Of a DNA stretch of 64,000 nt, positions 1 through 9,720 are shown piece after piece (positions within the stretch are counted from its first letter, which is position 1; the number at the start of each line of letters is the position of its first letter). A program made the translations under genes and the position numbers. The notes under the pieces are model-generated. The model was given only the letters and a program-made list of their open reading frames with translations, ran no database searches and had not been told where the DNA came from. Origin of the DNA: CAWUKT01 sp963923035. Its GTDB lineage: Bacteria > Bacteroidota > Bacteroidia > J057 > JADKCL01. The stretch spans positions 62,001-126,000 of the forward strand of contig CAWUKT010000002.1 of NCBI GenBank assembly GCA_963923035.1, given 5' to 3'.

Positions 1-2
1 AC

Positions 3-359
3 ATGGCCTTGGTGTGGATTTACGGTCGGAAAAAGGCGGAAAAGGTGCCGGACAAGAAGAAAACGTTGTCCATGCGGTTCTTTTCGTCGGGAATGGTGCC
101 GGTTTTTATCGGATTGTTGATGCTGTTGGCCTATTTCGAGGAAGGTCTGTGGGATGCGCTCATCTGGCGGGACCACGAAGGCTTGTTTCCCTGGGCCGCT
201 GATTTGCCCTGGCTCACCGATGCCCGGTTTCTGGCTGTCGTCATTCCCTTGTTGGCCGTTCCCCAGGTCACCCATTACGTCATTGATGGATTTATTTGGC
301 GGGTGAGAAAAACGAAAAGCGAGGCGGAACAACGGGTTTTTGGAGCGGCATCTGAGTGA
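3..359 (+). CDS. Integral membrane protein, C-terminal fragment (partial)
   Basis: The reading frame is open to the left edge of the window, so the ATG at position 3 is probably internal and the gene is cut. The 118 visible residues contain a hydrophobic segment at about 27-43 and another at about 76-90, separated by an acidic, Trp-rich loop. They end with the motif THYVIDGFIWRVRK and a short charged tail. A similar HYVxDGFIWR ending occurs on several Bacteroidota membrane proteins, but I cannot name the family from this fragment. A gap of 110 bases separates it from the next gene on the same strand. Confidence 0.6.
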   Translation: MALVWIYGRKKAEKVPDKKKTLSMRFFSSGMVPVFIGLLMLLAYFEEGLWDALIWRDHEGLFPWAADLPWLTDARFLAVVIPLLAVPQVTHYVIDGFIWRVRKTKSEAEQRVFGAASE

Positions 360-469
360 TTTTCCCGACACTTGAGAAAATATTTCCCATTTCTGGAATC
401 ATTTTATCGGTTTAACTGTCTAATTCATACGTCTGTCCCCCAACAGGCCCTCATTTACCCTGAACGATA

Positions 470-2935
470 ATGCTCCAGTACCGATTCTCCATCCTCGTCG
501 TACTCATCACCTGCTGCCAATGGGCCCTGGCCCAACGTCCGGGCGGCCGTCCCGGTGGGGCCCCCGCCGCCAGCAATACGGAAGTCACCGGCATGGTCCT
601 CGATTCGACGTCCGGCGATCCCATTGCCTATGCCACCGTCCAGCTCATGGTACGGGACAGCATCGTCAATGGCGCCCTGACCAATGAAAAAGGCCGCTTC
701 GCGATCCAAAAGGTGAAGCCTGGTCGCTACCAATTGCAGGTGGTGAGCATGGAATACGAGACGGGGCCGGTGAAATCGGTGGAAGTGGGGCGGGGAATGC
801 CGTTTGTGAATGCTGGGAAATTGGTCGTGGCGCCGAAAGTGCTGTTGGAGGAGGTGGAAATCACGACTCAGAAGGACTATATGGTCAATCAAATCGACCG
901 CAAGGTCTATGATGTGACGCAGAACCTGACGACGGTCGGAGGCGGCGCGGGCGATGTGCTGAACACGATTCCGAGTGTGGAGGTCGATCTGGATGGGAAT
1001 GTGTCGCTGCGGGGAAATGCCAACGTGACCATTTTTGTGGATGGAAAGCCGAGTGCGCTGACCGGCTCCGGTCGACAAGCCATATTGGACGCGATCCCCG
1101 CGTCCACGATTGCCCGGGTGGAGGTCATCACCAACCCCTCCGCACGCTACGACCCCGATGGGGTCAGCGGCATCATCAATATTGTCACCAAGAAAAACAA
1201 ACGGGCCGGCTGGAACGGCACGGCCACCCTCAGCGTCGGGACCCGCGACAAGTACAGCGGCAACGCCAACCTCAATTACCGCAACCGCCGCCTGAACGCC
1301 TTCGCCAATTATTCCTACAACCTCGACAACCGCTGGTCGGAGGGCATCACCGACCGGACGTCCATCCTCGCAGATACGACTTTCCGACTGTTCCAGGAGG
1401 AAAATGGGGACCGCCGCCGCCTGAACAATGTGGGCGGCGCGGGCATCGATGTGTTCCTCGGGCCGCGGACCACCCTCGGTGTCTCCGGCAACCTGGCCCG
1501 TACGGACCAGGACCGCAGCGAGACCATTTCCTTCAATTATTTCGATGAGAATGCGGCGCTCACGGAGCGTTTCGACCGGATTACCACGGAAACCGAGGTA
1601 CGGAACAATTACGAGGGCGAACTCAATTTTCAGCACAAATTCGACGACAAGGGGACCCAATTGGATGCGCGGGCGAGCCATTCGGTGGGCATCGAGGATG
1701 AGATCGGGAACTTTGGGTCGTTTGACCTGACGCCGGAGGGGATTCCGATGGGCACCGACCCCGAATTGCAGAACAACTTCTCGGACAATGCCTTCCGGGT
1801 CTCCATTTTCAAGGTGGACTATACGAAGCCGGTGGGCAAAAAGGGCAAGCTGGAAACCGGCGCGCAGACCACACTCCGCCAGATCGACAACGATTTTGCG
1901 AGTGAGAGCTTCGATTATGGAGTCGAAGGCTTCACGGACGATGTGGAACTGAACAACCGGTTCATTTACCGGGAGCAGGTGCACGCGGCGTACATGACCT
2001 ACGGGCATAGCTTTGGGAAGCTGAACCTTCAGGGGGGGCTCAGGGCCGAGCAGGCGCTGACCGAATCTGAATTGGTGACGACCAGTGAAATCTTCGAAAA
2101 CGACTATTTCAACGTCTTCCCGAGCGGGTTTTTGGCCTACAAACCCACCAAGAAGAGTGAAATTCGGATGAGTTATTCGCGGCGAATCAACCGGCCGCGC
2201 ACCCGCCAGCTCAATCCATTTACCGATTTTTCCGACCCCGCCAACCTCCGCTTCGGCAATCCCTATCTGTTGCCCGAATACATCAATTCCTACGAGGCTT
2301 CGATCTTCCGGCGCTTCAAGTCAGGGACCATCACCTCCTCGATTTACTACCGCCGGACCGTCGACCTCCACACCCGCGTCCTCACGATCAACGATGAGGG
2401 CCAGGCCGCTCGGACCTTCGAAAACGCCTCTTCTGCCGACGACATCGGCCTCGAATTCATTACCCAATTCCGCCCCTTCGAAATCTGGGACTTTACCCTC
2501 AGCACCAATTTGTACCGCCGCTCCATCAACGCCTCCAACGTCAATCCTGACCTCACCAGCAACGGCCTCGGAGGTGGATTCCGCCTGCTGACCTCGCTGC
2601 GGTTCACCAAAACCACTAGCTTCCAGGTCGTCGGCAATTACCGCGCCATCGGGGTGCGGCCCCAGGGCTTGATCGCGCCCTTCTTCAACATCGACCTCGC
2701 CCTCCGCCAACAGGTACTGAAGGGCAAGGGCGACATCGGACTGCGGGTGAGCGATATTTTCGACACGTTGAAATTTGAAATTGACCTGGACGACCCGGAA
2801 TTCTCGGGCCTGCTGCTGCGGGACCGGGAAAGCCGCATTGGGTTCCTGAGTTTTACCTACCGCTTTGGGAAACAGACGAATCAGAAGCGTTCCCGCAGCC
2901 GGGGAGGTGGTGGCGGCATGGACTTCGATTTTTAG
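470..2935 (+). CDS. TonB-dependent receptor-like outer-membrane beta-barrel protein
   Basis: The 821-residue protein starts with a signal peptide (about 1-22, ending WALAQ). A carboxypeptidase-regulatory-like domain follows at about 38-115 (EVTGMVLDSTSGDPIAYATV). A plug-like domain spans about 135-240 (TIPSVEVDLDGNVSLRGN, then SGIINIVTKKN), and a long beta-barrel with many alternating aromatic residues runs to the C-terminus, which ends MDFDF. This is the architecture of the Bacteroidota outer membrane beta-barrel family related to TonB receptors. No SusD partner is adjacent, so the substrate cannot be assigned. The N-terminal part uses many C-ending codons and the middle many G-ending codons, a pattern seen in other genes here. 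The product should sit in the outer membrane. Confidence 0.9.
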   Translation: MLQYRFSILVVLITCCQWALAQRPGGRPGGAPAASNTEVTGMVLDSTSGDPIAYATVQLMVRDSIVNGALTNEKGRFAIQKVKPGRYQLQVVSMEYETGPVKSVEVGRGMPFVNAGKLVVAPKVLLEEVEITTQKDYMVNQIDRKVYDVTQNLTTVGGGAGDVLNTIPSVEVDLDGNVSLRGNANVTIFVDGKPSALTGSGRQAILDAIPASTIARVEVITNPSARYDPDGVSGIINIVTKKNKRAGWNGTATLSVGTRDKYSGNANLNYRNRRLNAFANYSYNLDNRWSEGITDRTSILADTTFRLFQEENGDRRRLNNVGGAGIDVFLGPRTTLGVSGNLARTDQDRSETISFNYFDENAALTERFDRITTETEVRNNYEGELNFQHKFDDKGTQLDARASHSVGIEDEIGNFGSFDLTPEGIPMGTDPELQNNFSDNAFRVSIFKVDYTKPVGKKGKLETGAQTTLRQIDNDFASESFDYGVEGFTDDVELNNRFIYREQVHAAYMTYGHSFGKLNLQGGLRAEQALTESELVTTSEIFENDYFNVFPSGFLAYKPTKKSEIRMSYSRRINRPRTRQLNPFTDFSDPANLRFGNPYLLPEYINSYEASIFRRFKSGTITSSIYYRRTVDLHTRVLTINDEGQAARTFENASSADDIGLEFITQFRPFEIWDFTLSTNLYRRSINASNVNPDLTSNGLGGGFRLLTSLRFTKTTSFQVVGNYRAIGVRPQGLIAPFFNIDLALRQQVLKGKGDIGLRVSDIFDTLKFEIDLDDPEFSGLLLRDRESRIGFLSFTYRFGKQTNQKRSRSRGGGGGMDFDF

Positions 2936-2998
2936 GCCGGGAAAATGGCACCGAAAGGGTCCGTGGGATTGGGTCAATTCCGCTAACTTAGGGGAGCG

Positions 2999-3643
2999 AT
3001 GACGCGGCGAGAACTGGAACATACGGTTGCCTTCGGGGAAGGCCAGCACATTGAATTCAAGCGCAAGTTGCCGACCTGGCCAAAATTGGTGCGGGAAGTG
3101 GTAGCCTTTGCGAATTCAGATGGCGGGACCGTGTTTGTGGGGGTGAGCGATGACGGGGAAACAGTGGGGGTGAAAGATCCGCGGGAAATTGAGGAGGCGA
3201 TGGAATTGGAATTGGGGATGTACGTGACGCCGAAGCTGGATCTGGAAATCGAGGTGGTGCCCCTTACGCGGAAACGGGCGGTGGTCTGTGTGCATGTGGA
3301 GCCGGGGGAGAAAAAGCCGTATATGGCGCTGGAATCGCCGGACGCCCACCGGGGCACGGCGTTGATCCGGATTGCCGATGCGAGCGTCACTGCGAGCAAA
3401 GAGGTCTATGAGCTGTTGAAGTACGAGGGGCGGGAGCGGAACATGCGGGTGGAATACGGAGACAAGGAAATCACCCTGATGCGCTACCTCGAACAAGAGA
3501 CCTGCATTACCCTGAAAAAATTTACCGAAATCGCCCAACTGACCCGCCAAGCCGCGTCCCGGACCCTGGTCCACCTCGTCAAAGCGAATGTCCTCCGCAT
3601 CGAACCCGGCATCGAAGTGGACCGCTACTACCAAGCCCTTTGA
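2999..3643 (+). CDS. AlbA_2 (Schlafen-type) domain protein with C-terminal helix-turn-helix
   Basis: The 214-residue protein opens with the AlbA_2 signature: GEGQHIEFKRKLP, then VAFANSDGGTVFVGVSDDG at about 35-53. This family is found in predicted DNA- or nucleic-acid-binding regulators, often annotated as putative ATP-binding or transcriptional regulators. The C-terminal part (about 160-210) looks like a winged helix, with TLKKFTEIAQLTRQAASRTLVHLVKANVLRI. It lies 63 bases after the receptor gene without an evident terminator, so the two may be co-transcribed. Its target is unknown. Confidence 0.8.
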   Translation: MTRRELEHTVAFGEGQHIEFKRKLPTWPKLVREVVAFANSDGGTVFVGVSDDGETVGVKDPREIEEAMELELGMYVTPKLDLEIEVVPLTRKRAVVCVHVEPGEKKPYMALESPDAHRGTALIRIADASVTASKEVYELLKYEGRERNMRVEYGDKEITLMRYLEQETCITLKKFTEIAQLTRQAASRTLVHLVKANVLRIEPGIEVDRYYQAL

Positions 3644-3861
3644 CCCTCCCAATTTTATCGGATTGTTATTTTCTTCCATTCTCCCAACCTTTCATTTTTC
3701 CCTCTGTTATTGATGTTGTTACACTAATTTTGCGAGCGGGATTCATTTTATCCCAATCCAAACAAGTTTGAGTACCAATTATTCCCGGTTGAGGAGTTTT
3801 GAGTTGGGTCGGCGAACCGCAAGGAGTATTTTGGCAGGCGCAAAAAATCAAGAGAACCTGA

Positions 3862-4995
3862 ATGAAAGTCAGACAGTACATCATTGTGGCCGTTGCGGGG
3901 GTGGTCATTTTTTTCCTGGGAGGGACCTTGATGGGGTTCTTTTCGTCGATGAAAACCCCTGAGAAAAAGAAAAAGCCCCGGGCTGCGGTTACGACCGTTC
4001 CCGTTCAGGCCATTCAGTATTCGGAGCAGAGTACCGAACTGGAATATTTTGGCCGGGTCAGTTCTTACCGCAGTGTGGCCATGATCGCCGAAGTCCAGGG
4101 AGAAATCCTGGCCGGTAGCGTCCCCCTCAAAGATGGCCAGCGCATTCGCAAGGGCCAATTGCTCTTCCAAATCGACAATAAAGAAAGCCGACTCACGCTG
4201 CAAAGCACCAAGAGCCAGTTCATGAAGTCGATTGCGGACATCCTAGCCGACCTCAAAGTGGATTATCCTGAAAGTTTCCCCGTCTGGCAATCCTACTTCG
4301 AAAAGCTGGATGTGACCGAGCCGCTCCCGGAGTTGCCGGAAGTCAAGGACCTCAAGGAAAAGACCTTCCTGTCCACCCGTGGCATCTTCAGCAGCTACTA
4401 CAATATCCTCGCCTCCGAGGAACGCCTGACCAAATACCGGATGTACGCGCCCTTCTCGGGCAACCTGCAAAATGTCCAGCTCGAAGCTGGCGCCATTGCG
4501 AGCCCCGGTTCGCGGATTGCCACGCTCGTGCGCACCGACCAGCTGGAGCTGGTCATCCCTGTCCGCGACGAAGACCTGCAATGGCTGACCGAAGGGACAA
4601 AAGTCATCGTCCGCTCTGAGGGAGATGACCTCGAATGGACCGGGCAGATCGCCCGAATTGGCGAGCTCGTCGACGCCGCCACCCAATCGGTGAATGTCTA
4701 TGTCCGTGTGAACGGAACCAAGGAACAGCCCATCCTCGAAGGCCAGTACCTGAATGCGTCCTTGCCCGGCAAGGTCGTGCGCCAGGCCATGGAAGTGCCC
4801 CGCAGCGCCCTATTCGACGGCCACTACGTTTATACCATCCAGGATTCGGCGATGGCGCGCGCCTCGGTGACCGTCCACAAGGAAAATCCCCAAACCGCCA
4901 TCATTTCCGGGCTCCCGGCCGGCACCACGATGGTGACTGAAATTCCCCTCAACGCCAAGGAAGGCCTTCCGGTCAAAACCATCGCCGCCCAATGA
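3862..4995 (+). CDS. RND efflux periplasmic adaptor (HlyD/MFP family)
   Basis: The 377-residue protein has an N-terminal membrane anchor at about 6-28 and a lysine-rich linker. It then has the two halves of a lipoyl/barrel-sandwich domain around a short helical hairpin: AEVQGEILAGSVPLKDGQRI, and later YAPFSGNLQNVQLEAGA. A beta-barrel and membrane-proximal domain follow. This is the membrane fusion protein that links an inner-membrane RND pump to an outer-membrane channel. Its stop codon overlaps the pump start by 4 bases (ATGA), so the two are probably translationally coupled. Upstream, TAATTTTG at 3725-3732 fits a Bacteroidota -7 element, but I see no good -33 partner. Confidence 0.92.
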   Translation: MKVRQYIIVAVAGVVIFFLGGTLMGFFSSMKTPEKKKKPRAAVTTVPVQAIQYSEQSTELEYFGRVSSYRSVAMIAEVQGEILAGSVPLKDGQRIRKGQLLFQIDNKESRLTLQSTKSQFMKSIADILADLKVDYPESFPVWQSYFEKLDVTEPLPELPEVKDLKEKTFLSTRGIFSSYYNILASEERLTKYRMYAPFSGNLQNVQLEAGAIASPGSRIATLVRTDQLELVIPVRDEDLQWLTEGTKVIVRSEGDDLEWTGQIARIGELVDAATQSVNVYVRVNGTKEQPILEGQYLNASLPGKVVRQAMEVPRSALFDGHYVYTIQDSAMARASVTVHKENPQTAIISGLPAGTTMVTEIPLNAKEGLPVKTIAAQ

Positions 4996-7900
4996 TTGCC
5001 AAGCTCATAGAATACTTTGTCCGGTATCCCATCTGGTCCAATGCCACCATTGTGTTTTTTCTGGTGGCGGGTCTGGTCGGGTTCAACGGCCTCAAAATGT
5101 CCTTCTTCCCCGAGTCCTCCGACCGGACGGTGGTGGTGGAAGTCGCCTATCCGGGCGCGTCGCCGGAGGAAATGGAGGAAGGGGTCGTCCTGAAGGTCGA
5201 AGATGGCCTCAAGGGAACGCAGGGACTCGAAGAAATTACCTCGACGTCTTCCGAAAACTTCGCCATTGTGCGGGTCAAGTGGGAAGAAGGCTACGACGGC
5301 GACCGCTTCCTGGCGGATGTCAAAAATGCCGTCGACCGGATCAGCTCCTTCCCGGTGGATGCAGAAAAGCCGGTGGTATACAAGCAAAAGGACCTTGGGG
5401 GCGCCATGACCATGGTGCTGACCGGGGAAGCCGATCTGTATGAATTGAAACAGACCGCCGAACGCATCGAAGATGATTTTCTGGCGACGGGATATATTTC
5501 CCAGGTCGGCCTGTCGGGCTTTCCCAACCGGGAAATTTCGATCGAGGTCTCCGAAGATCAATTGCTGCGGTACAGCCTGACCTTTACGGAGGTCGCCAAT
5601 GCGGTGCGGACGAACAATACGGATATTTCCGGGGGGGCCATCCGCTCGCGGGAAGAAGAGATTCTGATTCGGGCGGAGAACAAATCGTATACGCCGGAGG
5701 GCATCGGGGAGATCATTGTGCGGACGAATGCGGACGGGAGCCGCATCCTGGTGCGCGATGTCGTGACTTCCATCAAGGAACGGTTCGCAGAATCACCCGC
5801 CAAAACGCTCTACAACGACCAGCCCGCCGTAACCATCAATGTCCAGAAGCTGATTTCTGAGGACCTGATTCAGATCACGGACTTCCTGAAGGAATACATC
5901 GAAGATTGGAACCTGAACAATGAGCGGGTCAAAATCGCCATCATCAACGACCAAAGTGAAGGCTTGAACCAGCGCCTGGATTTGTTGGTGGAAAATGGAG
6001 TCCTCGGATTGATTCTCGTCCTGGTGGCCCTCGGCTTCTTCCTGAACTTCCGCCTCTCCTTCTGGGTCGCCTGGGGCATTCCCTTCTCCTTCATGGGCAT
6101 GTTCTTCGTCGCTTACCTCGTCGGCATCACCATCAATATGCTGTCTCTGTTCGGCATGATTCTCTCGGTGGGGATTCTGGTGGACGACGGCATTGTGGTG
6201 GGGGAAAATATATTCGCGCATTACGAGCGGGGAAAATCGCCCGTGCGAGCGGCCATTGATGGGGCCATGGAGGTATTGCCTTCGGTTTTTACTTCCGTCA
6301 CGACCACCATCATTGTTTTCTCCATCTTCTTCTTCCTCAGCGGCCAAATCAGCAATTTCCTCGGAGAAGTCGCGGTGGTCATGGTGGCAACGTTGGCATT
6401 TTCCCTCATTGAATGTACCCTCGTACTGCCCGCTCACCTCGCCCACTCCCGGTCCCGCAACAAGAAAAGCGCCATCCGGGACTTCTTCGACGGCATCATC
6501 GACTTCCTGAAAAATCGCGTCTACGGCAATGTCCTCCGGTTCTTCATCAAGTACCGCGGCGCCACCCTAATCATTCCGGTCTTCATGTTGATGGTCACAA
6601 TGGGCCTGATGAACGGAGGCTTTATCCAGCAAACCTTCTTCCCGAACATTGAAAATGACCAGACTTCGGTCTCGCTGATCATGAAACCGGGAACGCGGGA
6701 GCAGATTGTGGAGATGGAACTGCGGAAAATGAATGAGATCGTGTGGCAAATCAACCGGGAACTGGCCCAGGAATACAATATCGACTCGATCATCACCGAT
6801 ACCCGGATTGAGATTGGGTCGGCCAGTGGCGAATCGGGCGGCCATACCGGCACGCTCAATATTTCGTTGATGGACAACGATGACCGCCCGGTCGCAGCCG
6901 GAGAGATCGACCAAATGCTGCGCGAGCGCGTACAGGTGCCTGCCACGGCGGAAAAGTTCCTCGTCGGTGGCTTCCGGACCTTCGGCAAGCCTGTATCGGT
7001 TTCCCTCACGGGCAACAACCTTGAAATCCTGAACTCAGCCAATGAGTCGCTCCAAAACGAATTGCGGCAATTCACCGCCCTCAAGGACGTCACCGACAAC
7101 CAGCAGGCGGGCAAACGCGAAGTCAAAATCAAACTCAAGCCCAAGGCCTATAACCTGGGATTGACCCAGGGAGAAATCGCCCGCCAAGTCCGGCAGGGCT
7201 TCTTCGGCGAGGAAGTCCAGCGCCTCCAAAAGGGCGAGGACGAGGTCAAGGTCTGGGTCCGCTACCCCGAATCGGGCCGCGACAACCTCGGCGAGCTGGA
7301 CAATATGCGGATCAAAACACTGGCGGGGACCTCGTTCCCGTTCTCTGAAGTCGCCGAATACAAAATCGAGCGGGGCATCGTGGCCATCAACCACTTCAAT
7401 GGCGCCCGCGAAATCAAAGTGGAAGCCGACCTCGCCGACCAAAGCAAAGCGGTCGGGCCCATCCAGGAGGAGATCGAAAACGATGTCCTCCCGCGGGTTC
7501 TGGACGCCCACCCGGGGGTCCGGGCGGAATTCAGAGGCCAGGCCCAGCGCCAGGCCGAACTCTTTTCCAGTGCGCCGGTCGTGGTTTCGGTGGCCATTTT
7601 CCTGATGTTCCTCCTCCTGACCCTGACCTTCCGCAGCCTTCCCCAGGCCCTGATGCTGATCCCGATGATCATCCTCGGACTGGTCGGAGCCCTGTGGGGA
7701 CACGGCATCCACGGCAAGCCCGTCTCGCTGCTGTCCATGTACGGTCTGCTGGCGGTCTCGGGGATTGTCATCAACGACGCCGTGGTCCTCATGGCCAAAT
7801 TCAATTTGAATATCCGGTCGGGAATGAAGGTCATCGAGGCGGCGTACGAAGCGGGCTTGTCGCGCTTTCGGGCCATCCTGTTGACTTCCGTGACGACGGT

Positions 7901-8267
7901 CGCAGGGCTCTATCCGCTGATCCTCGAATCGAGTCGCCAGGCCCAATTCCTGATTCCAATGGCCATTTCGGTGGTTTACGGGGTATTGTTCGGGACTTTG
8001 TTCATCCTCCTCTTTTTCCCCACCCTCATTGTCTTCCTCAGCGACGTCCGCCTCGTCCTCTTCTGGGGCTGGCGGGCCCTGTGGGACGGCAATATGGACT
8101 GGCCGAGCCGGCAGGAGGTCGAACCATCGTATCGGGAGGATATCAAGACCAGTAAGTATTACCAAGAGCAGTCGCAGGTACAAACTTCTGAACCCGTAGT
8201 GGCCTTTGCCGGGCCGAAAAATGGCAATGGTGTATCCAATGAACGGCAACAAGCAGATGTGGAATAA
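4992..8267 (+). CDS. RND multidrug/solute efflux permease (AcrB/HAE1-like)
   Basis: The protein has 1091 residues, the usual length for RND pumps. It has one N-terminal span, a large periplasmic loop, and a bundle of spans from about 330. It has the paired acidic residues of the proton relay in GILVDDGIVVGEN, then a second loop and a second bundle starting near 860. This is the proton-driven inner-membrane component of a tripartite efflux system. It starts inside the adaptor stop codon and its last 11 bases overlap the tolC-like gene, giving a compact adaptor-pump-channel operon. The cytoplasmic tail is long and polar. No regulator gene is adjacent except possibly the AlbA_2 protein upstream. 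The substrate cannot be inferred. Confidence 0.95.
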   Translation: MIAKLIEYFVRYPIWSNATIVFFLVAGLVGFNGLKMSFFPESSDRTVVVEVAYPGASPEEMEEGVVLKVEDGLKGTQGLEEITSTSSENFAIVRVKWEEGYDGDRFLADVKNAVDRISSFPVDAEKPVVYKQKDLGGAMTMVLTGEADLYELKQTAERIEDDFLATGYISQVGLSGFPNREISIEVSEDQLLRYSLTFTEVANAVRTNNTDISGGAIRSREEEILIRAENKSYTPEGIGEIIVRTNADGSRILVRDVVTSIKERFAESPAKTLYNDQPAVTINVQKLISEDLIQITDFLKEYIEDWNLNNERVKIAIINDQSEGLNQRLDLLVENGVLGLILVLVALGFFLNFRLSFWVAWGIPFSFMGMFFVAYLVGITINMLSLFGMILSVGILVDDGIVVGENIFAHYERGKSPVRAAIDGAMEVLPSVFTSVTTTIIVFSIFFFLSGQISNFLGEVAVVMVATLAFSLIECTLVLPAHLAHSRSRNKKSAIRDFFDGIIDFLKNRVYGNVLRFFIKYRGATLIIPVFMLMVTMGLMNGGFIQQTFFPNIENDQTSVSLIMKPGTREQIVEMELRKMNEIVWQINRELAQEYNIDSIITDTRIEIGSASGESGGHTGTLNISLMDNDDRPVAAGEIDQMLRERVQVPATAEKFLVGGFRTFGKPVSVSLTGNNLEILNSANESLQNELRQFTALKDVTDNQQAGKREVKIKLKPKAYNLGLTQGEIARQVRQGFFGEEVQRLQKGEDEVKVWVRYPESGRDNLGELDNMRIKTLAGTSFPFSEVAEYKIERGIVAINHFNGAREIKVEADLADQSKAVGPIQEEIENDVLPRVLDAHPGVRAEFRGQAQRQAELFSSAPVVVSVAIFLMFLLLTLTFRSLPQALMLIPMIILGLVGALWGHGIHGKPVSLLSMYGLLAVSGIVINDAVVLMAKFNLNIRSGMKVIEAAYEAGLSRFRAILLTSVTTVAGLYPLILESSRQAQFLIPMAISVVYGVLFGTLFILLFFPTLIVFLSDVRLVLFWGWRALWDGNMDWPSRQEVEPSYREDIKTSKYYQEQSQVQTSEPVVAFAGPKNGNGVSNERQQADVE

Positions 8268-9582
8268 AAAAATCATTTGGGGCGCCCTGTTGGGCCTGTG
8301 TTTCCTGGGCGGTTCCCACTTGTGGGGCCAACAATCCATTGGATTGGAGGAAGCGTTGGAAGCGACCCTGGCGAACAATTTCGATATCCGCATCGAAGAT
8401 GCGCGCACCGAGATTTCCCGCAACAACAATACCTGGGAAGCCGCCGGAAGGTACCCGACCATCGACCTCCAATTCAGCAACGGCAACCGACTCTCCAACG
8501 TCGACAACCCAGCCTCGTTCATCAACGGCCAATTTTCGAACCTGGGCGTGACGGGAACGCTGGATGTGAATTGGAACCTGTTTTCAGGGTTTCGGGTGCA
8601 AATCACGAAGGAGCGACTCGCAGAATTGGAGCGGCAATCGGAGGGGAATGTGGCATTGGTGGTGGAAAACAGCCTCCAGGCAGTGATTTTGCAGTATTGG
8701 GATTGTGTAGTGCAAAAGGAACGGGTGCGGATTCTGGAATTCAACCTGGAGCTGTCGCGGGACCGTTTGGCCTACGTCAAGACCAAAAAGAACCTCGGAA
8801 CGGGAACAACTTTTGAATTGCTCAACCTCCAAACCGCCTACCAGACCGACTCGTCGAACCTGCTGCTCCAGGAACTGGCCTACGACAATTCGCTGCGCAG
8901 CCTCGGCCAACTGATCGGCTTGCCCACCGATTCGAGCCTTACCACCCGGGATGGATTGCGCCGGGATTTTGACGCTTACGATGTGGATGACCTGCGGTCG
9001 AAGATGTTCAGCAATAACCTCAACCTTCGCAACCAGTTCATCAACCTGGAAATCCTCCAAAAAGATGTCGATTTGGCGCGTTCGGGCCGCTATCCCAGTA
9101 TCGGCTTAAACCTGGGGAGTACTTATTCCAGCAACCGGTTCAACCTGGAAGGCTTCGATCCCGCTTCGGGTAGCCAGCTCGATTACTACGCCAATTTCAG
9201 CCTGAATTTCTCGCTGTACAATGGCGGCACGGTGCGGCGCTCGATCCAGAATGCGGAAATCAGCCGGACGGTGGGCCAGATTGGGATCGACCAGATGGAA
9301 CAGGACATGGATTACCAGCTGGTGAATGCGCTGGCGCTGTACGACACCCGTCGTCAGTTGCTCGGATTGGCGCGGGAGACCCGCGACATCGCCGCCCAAA
9401 ACCTCGACATCGCCGAGGCCAAATTTGAAAATGGCACCCTCAGTTCATTCGATTACCGGGACGTTCAAATCGCCTACCTGAATTCCTATTTTGCTGAGGT
9501 ACAAGCCCTTTACAATGTAGTAGAAGCCGAAACATCGCTGCTGCGGTTGGTCGGGGGAATCGTGGACATGGTGCAGGAGTAA
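8257..9582 (+). CDS. TolC family outer-membrane efflux channel
   Basis: The 441-residue protein has a signal peptide MWNKKIIWGALLGLCFLGG followed by a cut near GQQ. It then has two OEP repeats with the typical long amphipathic helices: QSIGLEEALEATLANNFDI at the start, and a second repeat around DVDLARSGRYPSIGLNLGS. I chose the ATG at 8257 rather than 8206, because only the later start gives a clean signal peptide; it overlaps the pump gene by 11 bases. The product is the outer-membrane exit duct for the RND pump encoded just upstream. No strong terminator is visible in the 138 bases to lpdA. Confidence 0.92.
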   Translation: MWNKKIIWGALLGLCFLGGSHLWGQQSIGLEEALEATLANNFDIRIEDARTEISRNNNTWEAAGRYPTIDLQFSNGNRLSNVDNPASFINGQFSNLGVTGTLDVNWNLFSGFRVQITKERLAELERQSEGNVALVVENSLQAVILQYWDCVVQKERVRILEFNLELSRDRLAYVKTKKNLGTGTTFELLNLQTAYQTDSSNLLLQELAYDNSLRSLGQLIGLPTDSSLTTRDGLRRDFDAYDVDDLRSKMFSNNLNLRNQFINLEILQKDVDLARSGRYPSIGLNLGSTYSSNRFNLEGFDPASGSQLDYYANFSLNFSLYNGGTVRRSIQNAEISRTVGQIGIDQMEQDMDYQLVNALALYDTRRQLLGLARETRDIAAQNLDIAEAKFENGTLSSFDYRDVQIAYLNSYFAEVQALYNVVEAETSLLRLVGGIVDMVQE

Positions 9583-9666
9583 GTCAAGGGAAATCTTTCT
9601 TTCTCCGACCCGCTGAAAGTCCCATTTTTTGCTGATTTTTGCCCCCGAAACCTGACCGTTCTTTCC

Positions 9667-9697
9667 TTTGTTAATCCCTGGCAATCCAATAAATTGC
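9667..9697 (+). promoter_or_regulatory. Candidate promoter of lpdA
   Basis: TTTG at 9667-9670 and TAAATTGC at 9690-9697 are separated by 19 bases. This is close to the Bacteroidota consensus TTTG-N19/20-TAnnTTTG, with two mismatches in the -7 element. The lpdA ATG follows 23 bases downstream. Moderate support only. Confidence 0.35.
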
Positions 9698-9720
9698 CAT
9701 TGCATTTTACTACAATAATC

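Noticed and set aside
455..2008. Minus-strand open frame of 517 codons opposite the outer-membrane receptor gene
   Set aside because: Shadow frame; the plus-strand gene has signal peptide, plug and barrel features.
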